Assembly (NCBI GenBank): GCA_027475525.1
Contig: JAMWFC010000116.1
Span: forward strand, 991,826 to 1,055,825
Origin: Macrolepiota albuminosa
Lineage: Eukaryota > Basidiomycota > Agaricomycetes > Agaricales > Agaricaceae
Length of the DNA stretch: 64,000 nucleotides
Reading direction: 5' to 3'
Position 1 is the first letter of the stretch. Every line of letters starts with the position of its first letter. This document shows, piece by piece, positions 1 through 11,166 of this stretch. The notes beneath the pieces were generated by a model that ran no database searches, was not told the origin of the DNA, and saw only the letters and a program-made list of their open reading frames with translations. The position numbers and the translations under genes are program-made.

Positions 1-2
1 TG

Positions 3-701
3 GCCGAGTTCACCTACAACAACACGCCACACTCTGCCACCGGGGTATCACCCTTCTTTGCCAACAAGGGATACCACCCTCGACTGACGCTCTCGCTCTG
101 GGACATCCCGTCGCACGCCGCCCACGAGGTCGCCCGGGATCTCCAATCCCTTCACGAGTTCCTCCAGAAAGAGATCGACACCGCGAACCGGGCCTACGTG
201 AAACACGCCGACCGGAAACGGGAAGACACCCCCGACTGGGCCCCCAGGACAAAGGTATGGTTAGATCGACGACACCTCCGCACCCGCCGGCCCTCCCCAA
301 AACTCGATCACAAGCGTCTCGGCCCGTTCAAAATATTGAAGAAGGTCTCGTCCCACGCCTACAAGATCGAGCTCCCCCCGGGACTAAAAGGTCTGCACCC
401 GGTATTCCACGTCCGCCTCCTGGAACGACACCCCCCGGATCCCTTTCCTGAACGACGCCCCGAACCCCCTCCCCCGGTCGAGGTCGAGGACGAGTACCAC
501 TACGAGGTCGAAGACATCCTCGACTCCCGGAACATTCGTGGACGACCCCACTTTCTCGTACGATGGAAGGGATACGGCCCGGAAGACGACACTTGGGAAC
601 CGCGCCGAAACCTCGAGGGCGCCCCCGACAAACTCCGGAACTACCAACAGCGGCACCCGGGGAATGACCTTCCCGGGCGCAGGACTCACAGACGGCAGTA
701 G
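3..701 (+). CDS. 3' end of Ty3/gypsy chromovirus polyprotein: integrase C-terminus plus chromodomain (5' truncated by window edge)
   Basis: The frame is open from base 3 to a TAG stop at 699-701, about 232 codons, with no start because the window cuts it. It opens with the tail of the integrase core ([14 protein letters not shown], a conserved signature after the catalytic Glu). The basic integrase C-terminal region follows, with GPFKILKKV and a [10 protein letters not shown] motif. The last 60 residues are a chromodomain: YEVEDIL, then VRWKGY, then DDTWEP, which together provide the aromatic-cage positions. In chromoviruses this module targets integration to modified chromatin. A spliced antisense gene and an LTR lie just downstream. 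The coding sequence is GC-rich and undamaged here, so the copy is probably young. Confident. Confidence 0.93.
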   Translation, partial: AEFTYNNTPHSATGVSPFFANKGYHPRLTLSLWDIPSHAAHEVARDLQSLHEFLQKEIDTANRAYVKHADRKREDTPDWAPRTKVWLDRRHLRTRRPSPKLDHKRLGPFKILKKVSSHAYKIELPPGLKGLHPVFHVRLLERHPPDPFPERRPEPPPPVEVEDEYHYEVEDILDSRNIRGRPHFLVRWKGYGPEDDTWEPRRNLEGAPDKLRNYQQRHPGNDLPGRRTHRRQ

Positions 702-979
702 TGGGCGTAACCCCCGCCTCTGGGTTCAGTAGGGATTCAACTCCCATGTATATTTTCTGCTTTCCCTTTCTAGATCTTACTCTCTTTTAGTACTTTCTTC
801 ACAGTAACGCCCCGGATTCTGGGCAAGGTACACTTCCTCGTTTTTCCTGCCACTTTACTTACACCATTTCGAGTACGAAACCGAGTATATACATTTTCTA
901 TAGCTACAAAATTCTACAGTGTGGAAACAGGACAAGAAAAAAAAAAAAACGACGATACGACAAGAAAAGAGGGAACCCC

Positions 980-2738
980 CTAACGCTGGGGCCCCGGAAC
1001 CTCCTCGCTCCCTTCCCCTTCCCCAGGCCACCCCCGGAACCCCTCTTCCCTCCCGCCCGGGCCATGCTCCCGCAACGTCTCCTCCGCCAGTTGCTCCCAG
1101 GACGGCAGGGGCTCCCCCTCGTCCAAGACCCTCTCGAACCAGGAGCCCAGGGCCGGCACGTTTCTCCGCCGGTGGGCCGACACCACCCGCGCCAGCAAGC
1201 CGAGGCCCCGCTCCACCCCAGGGGTTGTCACCTCCGGGCGCTGCCCCTCCTGCAACGCCGCGAGTGCCACGGCCGCCCCGTCCAAGAGCAAGCGATGCTC
1301 CCGGGCCCAGCCTGGGGGCATCAGTGGAGGGCCGAATCCGAAGAGGGAGGTACTCACTCAACGACGCCATACGGGCGACCACCACGTCCCGACGCAGGGT
1401 CTCCACCAGCCCCTCCTGACTCTCCGGGAATCCCGCCCCCTGTCCCAGCCTTGCCCTCAGCGCCTCCAGCTCAGCCTCGGCCTCCCCCCGGGCAGCCCTG
1501 GCCTCCTCCAGGTCCCGGAGTGCCGCCTCCCGACCCTCCTCCAGGCCCCTCCGAATGGCAGCCTCCTCCCTAATCCCCTCCTCACGCTCCCGCTCGGCCC
1601 GCCCCAGGCGCTCCTGCAGATCCCCAATGCTGACGCCCAGGGGCCTCCCGGACAAGGGGGAGAACACCGCTGGGGACAGGCGCGGCGGGGAACCCGGGGG
1701 TGGGGTCTCAGAGGGCAGACGCGCCCTCTTGGAAGGCCCAGGAGACGGGCTTGGCGACGCCTGCCGCTTCCCCTTGTCAGGGCGCCCCCCGCGCCCCTCC
1801 CGGCTCCCTCTGGCCCGGGTCACCCGGCGCGTGATGAGGACCACGGGCCGGCCCCGGCCCCCCACCCGAAGGCGACTCCCGCTCCCCGACTCCCCTCCTG
1901 GACCCCCCGCGGGCACCCCCTGTGACCCACCCCCCGCGGGCACCCTCTGTGACCCCCCCTCCGGCTCCGCCACCCAATCCCTCTCCTTGACGCCCATCCT
2001 CCGAGTAATTCCCCCCAGCGGCCAGCCTTGCTCCCTCGAGACACAACGCGCCCTCCATAGCGCCGATACGGAACACCGTTCATGATTGAGGCGGCAGGCC
2101 TCGCACACGGACGTGTCCCGGCAGGACGAGGGGCCTGGGGCCTCGAATGAGCAGAGAACCCCCCGGCGAGCGCAGTGCAGACACTGTACCGAGGTCAGCG
2201 GCGAAACCAGAGGTATGAACTCGCTTACCGGCCCGTTACTCACACACCAGGCGTGGGTGGGCAGACCCCGAGGCCTCTCCAGAGCCTCCCCAAACTGTTC
2301 TTGCGAGGCGTCCGCCCACTCCACGCGTCGGTCCTCCGGGACTTCGGAAATGGCCCCCACCGCCATCCCGGAGCGGCGGAAACGGGGGGCGGTCAGCCTA
2401 GGACGAGGAGGGGGAGGTGGGCGCGGGGGGCGGACGGTCATCCGCGCGAAGGTAGGCGCGGGACGACCGGATGACGACGCCGGGGGGCCACCAGAGGCAG
2501 GCTCCGGAAGACGGCTGGGACCCGCCTCCGGAGCGGGGGAAGATCTTTGTTCTGAAGGGGAAACGTCAGCCGCGGTAAGCGGACCCTTGCGAAAGCACTC
2601 ACGCTGTTGTACAAGCGCCGCCACACGCTCCCGGTCCAGGCGGGCTCGGTACCGTGCATCCCGGGTCTCCCAGGCCATCAGGGGCGCCACCTCGTTAGTT
2701 TGCGGGGGCGTCGGGGAATGCGTTGGCGTACGCGACAT
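980..2738 (-). CDS. Spliced antisense gene carried inside the chromovirus, between pol and 3' LTR
   Basis: An ATG at 2738 opens a long GC-rich frame. I propose two exons, 2738-1358 and 1311-980, joined over a 46-nt intron (gtgagt donor at 1357, ccccag acceptor ending at 1312). This moves translation into a second frame ending at 980 and gives about 570 aa. Residues 1-130 are Pro/Ser-rich. Near residue 185 is a Cys cluster (CLHCARRGVLC, then CEAC and C) that resembles a small zinc-binding knuckle. A basic segment follows, then a Glu/Arg-rich coiled coil, and a C-terminal helical part containing FERVLDEG. Function unknown; a DNA-binding or regulatory role is only a guess. An intron survives retrotransposition only if antisense to the element's genomic RNA, and this one is. 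The unspliced frame to 855 is the alternative reading. Confidence 0.7.
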
Positions 2739-2817
2739 GGTTGAACTTGACGGTAAAATTTTTTTTTGATACGTGGCAGGTCAGGTGCCGGATCCCACGG
2801 TTGACCCCCGGTCCGAA

Positions 2818-2974
2818 CCACCGGCTACGCGCGCCTCGGAGGGTCTCGGCGCTGAGGGGGGGTGATGTCACGACCCCTCCCCTCCGGGCCCACCCCACCG
2901 GCTACGCGCGCCTCGGAGGGTCTCGGCGCTGAGGGGGGGTGATGTCACGACCCCTCCCCTCCGGGCCCACCCCA
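2818..2974. repeat. 77-bp tandem duplication #1 (chromovirus polypurine tract and LTR start)
   Basis: Bases 2818-2897 recur perfectly 77 bp downstream. The copy duplicates the polypurine tract and LTR edge. It is one of eleven duplications in this window with the same period and is likely an assembly joint. Confidence 0.9.
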
Positions 2975-3690
2975 GGACACCCCCGGAACACCCTCCGGGA
3001 CCCTCCCTCCGACCCCACAGGACACGCCCCGCCATCACGACCACCGACACCGCCATCACGCGCATCAAGGACCGCCATCAGCCGTCACCAGCCCCGATCA
3101 ACGATCGGATCACGCGACTCGTACCGGCCAACACGCATCACGCATCACGGCTCCATCCACGCCAATTGATCGCGCACCCCACATGTGCGATCCCGGTATA
3201 CAGCCCCTGCCGCTACTCAATAACCCCCGGAACCCATCCCAGACATCCCGGAACCCCGAGACCCGGCCCCGTAGTACTTATAGTGTAGCCCCCTGTTGTA
3301 TTCGGTAGTCTTGATATTACATACTTTGCTTACTGTTACTTTGGATATTGCGTGCCCTCTGTTTGACTGGTACGCCTTGTTTGGTACGCTTCGACTGGCA
3401 CGCCTTAGTATTCGCGTGCTCTAAGTTTTGGTACGCACTTCGCGACTCTTAATTTACTGACTTGGTCTCGTCTTAGAACCTCCGGTTCACGACTCGACCC
3501 CCTCTAGCTCCCAGCCACTCTCATCCAAAACCCCCGGACTCTAGTCCCCTCTCCCAGGATTACCCCTGTCCTCGTCTTGAACCCCGGAGTCCTAGCCCCG
3601 GAGTTCCAGACACCCGAGTATCCGTAGATCAAGTCCGCATCGTAAGGGCGTCGCTTTCCCGGAAAGCCCCCGATTCAGCGGAACCTGACA
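2943..3690 (+). repeat. 3' LTR of the chromovirus, with polypurine tract
   Basis: A purine run (gagggggggtga, 2931-2942) precedes TGTCACGACC, and the segment ends CCTGACA at 3690, giving TG..CA termini and about 748 bp. The tract and LTR start also occur 77 bp upstream because of the duplication at 2818-2974. The next base after 3690 is already inside the reading frame of another element, so this chromovirus lies inside it. The 5' LTR and the matching target duplication are outside the window. Confidence 0.75.
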
Positions 3691-5801
3691 GTGCCCTCCC
3701 GCTCGATTAAGTCGAGCGTTGCTGCCCCCGGCCGGGAGGCCGGTCTAGGACAGGACATCCTCCCCTATGAAAATGTTCCTGCTCCAGCTGCCCCCCGGCT
3801 TATCCAGCGCCTCGCCAGCGGCGCGTCTGAGGTCGCGTCTTCGCGACCAGTATCCGTGGTATCCACCACGCACTCTGGGGAGCAGAGTTCCAGGGGCGTG
3901 AGCACACGCCCCATTGAGGCCAAGGCCTCACAACCCCAAAAGGATCGTCGGGGTAAGCAACTGGAAGGGCGCGCCTACGTCAACGTGCACTTCCCCGAGG
4001 ATGCCCCGAAAGGGGCCCCAGGGGCTAACATCCCCTTTTTACCCGCTATACTGGTAGAGGGCCTGCCAGCCCGACTCCCGCGGTGTGTGTGGGCAATGGA
4101 CCCACGATCTGAGAAGTCGGAGCCGGAGAGGCTGCCTTTCCCGCCCTCCGACGACGATTGGTATGAGGAGCCTGAAGAGGCTCGTATGGAATCCCCAGTG
4201 CCGCACGAGACGGTGGCACAACGTATGGCACGCGAACGGCGCAACAGCAATCGACGAGCCAAGATGGAGCGTTGGGCGCAGAACAGCGCCAAACGAGGGG
4301 CCGCCCTCCTTGAGGACAAAACCGGGCGCATCCCTGATGCGCTCGGTGTGGTGATCTACCGTGATCACACTATTGAGTGCCAGAACTCATTCTTTGGCGC
4401 GGGGTTGGCTCCCCAATTCTATTGGTCGCCAATGACCAATACCATCTTCGTCGGGCAAGAAGCCCGTGCAGCCAGGTCCTTCGAGGACGATAAACAGGGC
4501 AACGCCGCCGTGACGCCCCACAACAGTAAGGTGTACCAAGTTGCACCTTGCGGGTTTCCCCGCAGTCCTCAAGAAGTCCGCAGACTTCACGCACTGGTTA
4601 ACAACCAGTTTACGCCGCTTCGTCAGCGTCAGTTGGGCTACCTCTTGCTCAACGAATTCAAGCGGGTGGCGCTCAACTGCCACCCTACGGCCCGAGACAG
4701 AGCTATGTCTCATTTACTTGACGAGGTCGAGTATAGGACTATTGCGGTACCCTTCGCGAGTCCAGAGGAGCGGGAGAACGTCCTGCAAATGATTGTGCCG
4801 TCGCAGCTCTATCGCCGCAAAGAGGGAGGGAAAATCGCCTTCGTCGGCCTTACCCCCCCTGATCCAAAGCAACCATTTGCTTTGGACTACCTGGGCTCAT
4901 ACGCCCTCCTCTATGGATGCCCTGGGATGTCCAACGTGTGGACCGGTCTGGCTCTGGACCGAGCCATGCGCATTCATTGGTGCAGCCTCTTTGGGTTTGC
5001 GCTTGTACGCGCCCTCAGCGCCAGCCACCCCTCCAAGGCCACGGTATACAAGTACCTGGCCTACGTCTTCGCCAGGCCAGGCCTCTACAAAGAGGCCGTG
5101 GCTGAGTACGAGGCAGCCACGGGGCAAGCCTTTGAGCCTCTCCACGCCGACGACCCTACCTTCGAGGTTCGGGCTGTGGACATCCTGGAAGCGTCAGCTT
5201 CCGTATTCACCACTTCGGACACGCCGACGACCCTACCTTCGAGGTTCGGGCTGTGGACATCCTGGAAGCGTCAGCTTCCGTATTCACCACTTCGGACGCG
5301 TTACGCGTCCTTCTTCACAATCAAATTCCGGTCAGCTGGGCTGACCACGCGTACACTTATGGGGTCACCTACTTGGCCCATCTATTCTTCAGTGACAGCC
5401 GGCTCTACAACAAGGCGGCTGCTATCGACGACGAGAGGCTACAACGCCTTGACCACTACGGTACACCCCAGTCCATCCCTTAGTAGGATGGGTGGCGCGA
5501 GGCCACCATTGGCGATCGCCAATGCCTGATGCTCCAGCAGCAGGACAGTCGTCGTGCATACAACAACGCGCTCGCCAAGGGGATGTACCTCTCCATCGGG
5601 CAAGACATTCATGCCCGCGAAATCTGGACGCGCCAGTACCTCGACGATTCCCTGCCAGTAGCAGGGCCTTCGGGTACTTCCTACGCGCCCGCACCTGAGG
5701 ATGAACTCCTCGACTACGACATGGACGACGCGACTGCTGATCCATTCCGGGAGCCTGGGGACTCTCCCATTGCCCCCGTCCCTGACTTACCGACGGCATG
5801 A
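3691..5801 (+). pseudogene. Env-position accessory ORF of a second Ty3-like element (5' end cut by the chromovirus, two nonsense codons)
   Basis: The frame is open immediately after the chromovirus LTR and homologous over about 400 residues to the accessory ORF at 14231-17262. Shared blocks include GRIPD.LGV, FPRSP/LPRSP, PF.LD and YALL/YALI, a .R.HW..LF.FAL.RAL segment, and ALRVLLHN.IP..W.DH.YTYGV. The N-terminus is disordered and Ser/Pro-rich. A 77-bp duplication (5143-5297) shifts the frame; removing one copy restores it through DHYGTPQSIP. Two consecutive TAG codons (5481-5486) then replace the Glu-Trp pair seen in the homologue. The frame continues to a TGA at 5801. No recognised domain, signal peptide or membrane anchor. 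The listed start is the LTR junction, not a real initiator. Function unknown. Confidence 0.75.
5143..5297. repeat. 77-bp tandem duplication #2 (inside accessory ORF)
   Basis: Bases 5143-5220 recur perfectly 77 bp downstream. Because 77 is not a multiple of three it frameshifts the accessory ORF, and deleting one copy restores alignment to the homologue at 14-17 kb. Confidence 0.9.
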
Positions 5802-5846
5802 CCGTCGTATTATCTCAAGACCGTAGCTCGGTCTGATTGGGGGGTG

Positions 5847-6081
5847 TGTAGCGTAGTCCGCTATGTGGCGTTAGCCACATAGCTTTACTTACCTTACAGT
5901 AGATACTATTATATTATATTTATTATAATATAATATTAATTTACATTATTATATAAATTAGTTTACCAGCTGCTTACAAAGCAGCTTATCTTTTGTTTGT
6001 ACTACATAGTCAATAGACCGGACTGGTCTGATTCTGTGCAGTGTGAACATTAAGCTCACAAATCCTTGTAACTTTGTTACA
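5847..6081 (+). repeat. Putative 3' LTR of the second Ty3-like element, with polypurine tract
   Basis: The tract attggggggtg (5836-5846) is nearly identical to the tract of the 13.6-25.4 kb element (attggggggta). It is followed by TGTAGCG, and a plausible end is aactttgttaca at 6081, matching the other element's aactccgttaca end. That gives about 235 bp with TGTA..TACA termini. The 5' LTR is not in the window, so the right edge rests on this similarity alone. Confidence 0.55.
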
Positions 6082-8589
6082 TTTTGTTGGTGAGCCTCCT
6101 TGAGTCTACAGTTTTTGACTCATGCTTACAGGTTTAAGTGTTTTTGAGGGTATATTGGGGACTTAGTGGCTTTTTAGGGTCTGCCTTGAGTGAGGCAGAC
6201 ATATCAATGGAGCTGAGAAGAAAAATAAAAAGGCATGCTTCAATTACTTCTGATTTTGTCTCTAACAATGCTATCAATTGCCTTAGAATCTGAGTGGTTG
6301 CACAGGCCTTCAGTCAAGACTCTGGTATTAGCTTATATAAACTCTTTGCAAACAGTCTAATATGCTGCTGTGCATACAATCTTTGTCTTGCCATCAAAAA
6401 CATGCATTCAGCCTGCTTGCATGGCTCCATAGATGCTAAATCTTGTATAAAATTCTGAAGAAATTGCACTGCTAAATATTTCATGCAAATCAAGAGAGGG
6501 CTCAGAATGTGTAAGGAATCAAGAAAGGTTTTTACAAATTCAAACAAGATACTAACTTGTAGAAGAAACACATGCATAAGGTATTGATTAAGTTTGGTTT
6601 TGTTTACTTCATCTTGAATTTATGTGTTCACATCCACTTTTAGAATAATGTATATGTTATGCTATTCTAGTTGAGACTGACAGTGTAAAAGGAGTGTTAG
6701 CTATTTAAATGCTACTTATTACTACTATGAGCTATGGCAAAGGTGGCCCACTGGCAATGCTTACATTTGATTCAATAGATAGCTGTAAAATACTACTATT
6801 GTTTGGCTTGAAAATATTCTATCATTAGGCCCACTTAGATACTACATCAGTTAGGCCATTTGACTAACTACTACTGATTAAATGGCCTCTAGTATAGAAA
6901 GCAAATTATCAACCAATGATTGGTGCTGAATAAAGTCTGGGCATTTGACACATATGGGCTGACTACTACTGACAGAAGGGAGCAGGGGCAGCACAAGCAG
7001 CTGGTTGTCCAAAAATAGAGATACTTATCTTACAGATAGATTTGTATCGCATATGTTTCTGCTTAAGAAATGTTCAACTCTTTGTTAAAACTTGTACTAC
7101 ATTTAGTTTGACAAATAGTATGGCATGCATCACAGCTTATATTAGTAATGAGACAATACCTCACAAACAGCACAGATTAATCCAAATATATAAGTAAATA
7201 TATATGTTAGTGAGATTTACTCAGTCATATATAAATGACTGAGGATTTGTGTTGTATTGTGAATATATATGTGCATATAGGCAATGGAATCAAAAAACAA
7301 TGGAAAATGAATAATTAATTCTTGTTGGATGGTAATGATGCCACTACACATTATCACATATATCACATACATCTATAAATGCCACCACAGCTGACTACCC
7401 CTTTCCATGGTACTGCTCACACACAATAACCCTATTGTTCATTCATTCTATGTATATAAGACAGATACATACAGATAACATTGTTAGTCAATTATAAGAA
7501 GGCTGAGAATAAGTAAACTACAATTGCTGTAGATATACATATTTACTGACTAAACTGTAGAATAATCTTGTATTATTCTATCTAGGTCAAAAATACTGCT
7601 TTTTTAACAGTTCTGGCTACAGGCATGTAAGATCAAGATGTTTTGTCATCTGATTTTTTTCAGTATAAATACTTTATACATATAGTGTTACTAAGTTGAA
7701 AGAAAGCATTCAAACTTGTGCTCAATTAGCTTGGATTATCCATGCTCTAAGGAAATTTGCTATTTAGAAAATAAATGGAGACAGAATGCGGAGTGGAAAG
7801 GAGTATTGTTGTTATAATATGTATGATTTATATCAAATGTTAAAAGTAATGTATATAATGTGCTGAAAAAATGATGGTCAAGTGGATTAGAAAATAGAAG
7901 AGCTGCTACATAAAAAAGATGCATTTTGAATTTATGCATGTTGCTAGTGGTTAGAGGTTGAGCTTGAAGATCACACCTTGTTACACATTAAAATTTCTGC
8001 ACCTTCCTCATAAAAACATCATTTTATGCTATTTCAGTTAAAATCTGACAGATTTATATTGTGGATATTTTTGTATATTTTTACTTAAGGAATGTTTTAC
8101 TATCTATATAATGTTGCTAAGTTGGGGAGGCATTTGGACTTTTGAGAATTCACCATTCAGCCAAAAAAAACAGAGGTGAGCAAATTGAAAGGTGAGGACT
8201 CTTTACTGACTTAACAACATTCCAGAGTCCAAAGAATTGGTTTTAGTAATTCAACATATCAAAGCAATAACTTTAAAAGAACAGCAGTATTTCACAATCA
8301 GATGTCCAATCATCTAAGGGCTTGACAATGTTTGGAAAAATGTTATTCAAGATTGAAGAAGTTGTGCTACTGATTATGTTTAAATTGTTTTTCTAAGTAT
8401 TGGTTTTATGCATTTCAGAAGTGTTTTTGTCACTAATGCTATAATGTTAACCAAAAAAAAAGATATGACATATATAAAATTTCTAAAAATAAAATAAAAC
8501 TCTGGATATTACTTAAAAAAGTAATGCAGCTAGGATATGTTCTTGATACTGTAGCCTTTCCACTTCACTTTGTATTATAGTTTGCATTG
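6082..8589. other. AT-rich gene-free region
   Basis: Strongly AT-rich sequence with only short chance frames. I see no intron-bearing gene, RNA gene or recognisable transposon protein. Abrupt composition change from the GC-rich elements on the left suggests old, decayed repeat sequence. Confidence 0.5.
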
Positions 8590-8668
8590 AAAGAGTATAT
8601 AAAGGCAGCCTGTGGATAGAATATCCCCAGGCTGAACAATAGCAGTGTTCTTTTAGCCTGCACACCAA
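8590..8668 (+). repeat. Fragment of an older LTR (same family as the 9.6-12.7 kb element), continuing at 9538-9575
   Basis: A TATA-like block followed by gcagcct and tatccccaggctgaac matches the LTRs at about 9820 and 12490. The fragment continues at 9538-9575 (ctgtaagctgtctagtg) and perhaps just after 12725 (ttagcctt). In between lie an 865-bp insertion and the complete small LTR element, so this LTR was hit at least twice. Confidence 0.6.
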
Positions 8669-9533
8669 TGATAATGCCTAAAAGTTGATCAGTAGCTGAC
8701 ATGATTCATGGCTACTGACCAGGGAATATGTGTTGGGCATGCCAAGTATTTTGAGGGAGTCCTGGGCAGGTCTCAGAGAACAAGTAAGAGATGAGCAGAT
8801 ATGAGTAAGCATGGCAAGAGGTGTGGTAAGAAAACTAGAAACTTAGCAGTGACTAAGCTGCATAATGCCTGCCATAGGTGCAAGGCACATAGATTTTGTA
8901 TGCATAACTGTAGCAAGCAGGCTAGAGTTGTTCAGACAGTTGGTGACTATGAACTTAGCCAGCACAAAAGAAATCTGAACCATAGGGAAACTGAGGTGTA
9001 AACAGGGTACTCTGTTCTGTTTTGTAGCTAGTGACAACAGTAAGTATTTATAGTAAATATGAGTTCACTATTGTCAACTGGCTAAAGGTCACCAAGAAGG
9101 ATTGGACTGTAAGGAATATAAGTAGATGCCATGCATTAAAATAAACAGTGAGAAATGAACAAGAATGCTGTCCATTTGAACTGTTAGAGGGCATCAAGAG
9201 ATATCAGATGCCAGGATAAAATGCCAAGCTATCTGTTACAAGTAAATGTCATTACTTCCAATTTATAAGCGCTGTCATCGGCGAGCTGTATCACATGCTA
9301 ATTGAGTGATGCCACCTGTCAATGCTTGCTGATGGCATGATTGTCAGCTGTCACCTGTCATTTCAGCTGCTGCTGGCACTATCACTGATCAGTTCCATCA
9401 CTTGCTATGTGCTATTGGATAAGGCCTAAAATGAATAAATTGTATGTGCCAAGTTTGGAACAAGTGCAGCAAGGTGTCCAGAGCTGATGCTGAGCCTGCT
9501 GTTAATGCACCTAGCCTGTGTGAGGTCCTATCA
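8669..9533. mobile_element. 865-bp TG..CA insertion with 4-bp TSD (putative solo LTR, family 2)
   Basis: It begins TGATAATGCC and ends CCTATCA. The flanks ccaa (8665-8668) and ccaa (9534-9537) form a 4-bp target duplication. Removing it rejoins the older LTR. The ends resemble those of the insertion at 9928-10974. No coding capacity is seen. Confidence 0.6.
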
Positions 9534-9575
9534 CCAAATCTACTGTAAGCTGTCTAGTGATGTCTGACCACTCAG

Positions 9576-11103
9576 TGTCAGAGGATCAGTCTTCAGACTG
9601 TATTCAAACCTATTCTGAGCTTAGTCCAATGATGCACCTATTCCTAGCAGATCTGACTGGCTGCTCAGCCTACCCTTTTCCCCTTTGTCTCTTAGTAGTC
9701 AGCCTTGATGAGTCATATGCATGGACCTTACTCAGCATCAATTATTGTTAGTCATACTCCTTTACATACTAGGGCCTGCTTAGTAAACAGTATTGGTAAT
9801 AGCACAGCCACCAATATAGTATATATAGGCAGCCTGTGAGATAGAATATCCCCAGGCTGAACAATAGCAGTGTTCTCCTGGCCTACACATTGAATTGACT
9901 GTAAGCTCTCTAGCGATGTTTGACCACTGATGACACCAACTTTAGTTGGGTGCACTGGACATATACACAGTACAACACTGTCTCCAGTGCTTGGTGTGCA
10001 TAGTAGTGAGGAGTCCTGACAGGGTCTTGGTGTCCTTGAGCAGAGGTGATAGGATGATGTGCTAGATGATAGCGCCTCAGGTGCTACCTAGCAGATGGTA
10101 AGTGTTGTAGTTTAAACAAAAATATAGAAGAAAAGATGAGTAGCACAGCGTAATGTGTCTGTAGATGGCACCGTAAATGACAAAGATGAGATAGACGAGG
10201 CTAGCGCCTGACTTAGTGACAAAGTCAGGAAAAGCTAGCACAATTTAAATGCTAAGTGTAACTGGGTGCTCAAGAGGTTATGATTCGTTGTTATATACAT
10301 GTAAAGTAGCTAGCCTTTATACTATGCGCTACTGTATTTCCAAAAATAAGTCCATTGGTGGCACTACCAATTAGCGCCTCTCTTCATAGTTGTAGCTAAT
10401 GGCCACCTGTCAACGGTGACCTGCAGCACATGGGTGATGGCGACCAACAGCGACTCTAAAACTTCTTAGAAATTGTACAAGTATACTCACTTTTTGATGT
10501 AATTTAATTGGTCAGGCCATTTCGGGGTATGGTCAGAAAATCCTTGACAGACGCCATGAGCGCTAATCCCAGCGCTAAACATTGTACCATCTTTTGATAG
10601 ATTTTCAATGTCAAGTCTGCATGTATCCTGTCTTGTCATCATTGATTCTTTTAGACTTCTGATTGAGGTGCCTCAGTAATTGACAGCGCCAACTGCTAAC
10701 CTCTTCCGGTATTGATTGGAGTTTGGTCAGAGTCAACTCCCTGCCATTGTGCTAGCGCTATAGGTTCTGAGCCTTCTCAATCCTTGAAGTAGGTGAGTGG
10801 AGTGTGCTGAAGGGCTGATAACTGGTGATTAAGGTAAAATAGATAAGTCTTGCCATAGAGCGACAGAGCTAGAGCTGCTCTGTATCCAAACTGGTTGCTA
10901 GAGGCTCCAGTATGTCAAGTGTTGGTTGATCTATAATGTCTCTTGATGCGCTCAGTCTGAGTAGAAGCCTATCACCACTTGGTTAGCCTTGCTGATCTCT
11001 TGCCTGACTCTTGCCTGCCTCTATGCCTGCTCAACTCTTGCTTGTCACCAGCACTTGCTAGTCTGTAGAAGGAGTTCTGCAGGCATTCAGTATTGCCCTT
11101 ATA
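9576..11103 (+). repeat. 5' LTR, split by the 9928-10974 insertion
   Basis: The parts are 9576-9927 and 10979-11103. It starts TGTCAG and ends near cccttata, where the terminal CA has mutated. It carries the TATA-like block near 9820. Sequence parallels 12244-12720 with scattered transitions. Confidence 0.75.
9928..10974. mobile_element. 1,047-bp TG..CA insertion with 4-bp TSD inside the 5' LTR (putative solo LTR, family 2)
   Basis: Starts TGATGACACC, ends GCCTATCA, and is flanked by ccac at 9924-9927 and 10975-10978. The intact homologous site exists in the 3' LTR near 12590, which confirms the empty-site structure. Related to the 865-bp insertion at 8669 by its termini and by a shared ggagtcctg..caggtct/cagggtct block. 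Confidence 0.65.
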
Positions 11104-11166
11104 AGTTGTTCAGCCTCCTACACTGTCTGCCCTTCTAGCCCACAGTACCCAGCTCTATTCCCTACT

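Noticed and set aside
1064..2085. Long plus-strand frames opposite the antisense chromovirus gene
   Set aside because: They are GC-rich Pro/Arg shadows of the minus-strand gene with no domain or splice support.
3691..3693. GTG at 3691 as a true start codon
   Set aside because: It is the first codon after an inserted LTR. Fungal nuclear genes start at ATG, and the real N-terminus was displaced.
6314..6577. 87-aa minus-strand frame in the AT-rich region
   Set aside because: No conserved motif, composition as background, no intron context.
8801..9001. 66-aa frame rich in Cys/His/Lys as a small gene
   Set aside because: It lies wholly inside the 865-bp LTR-like insertion, with no family resemblance or splice signals.
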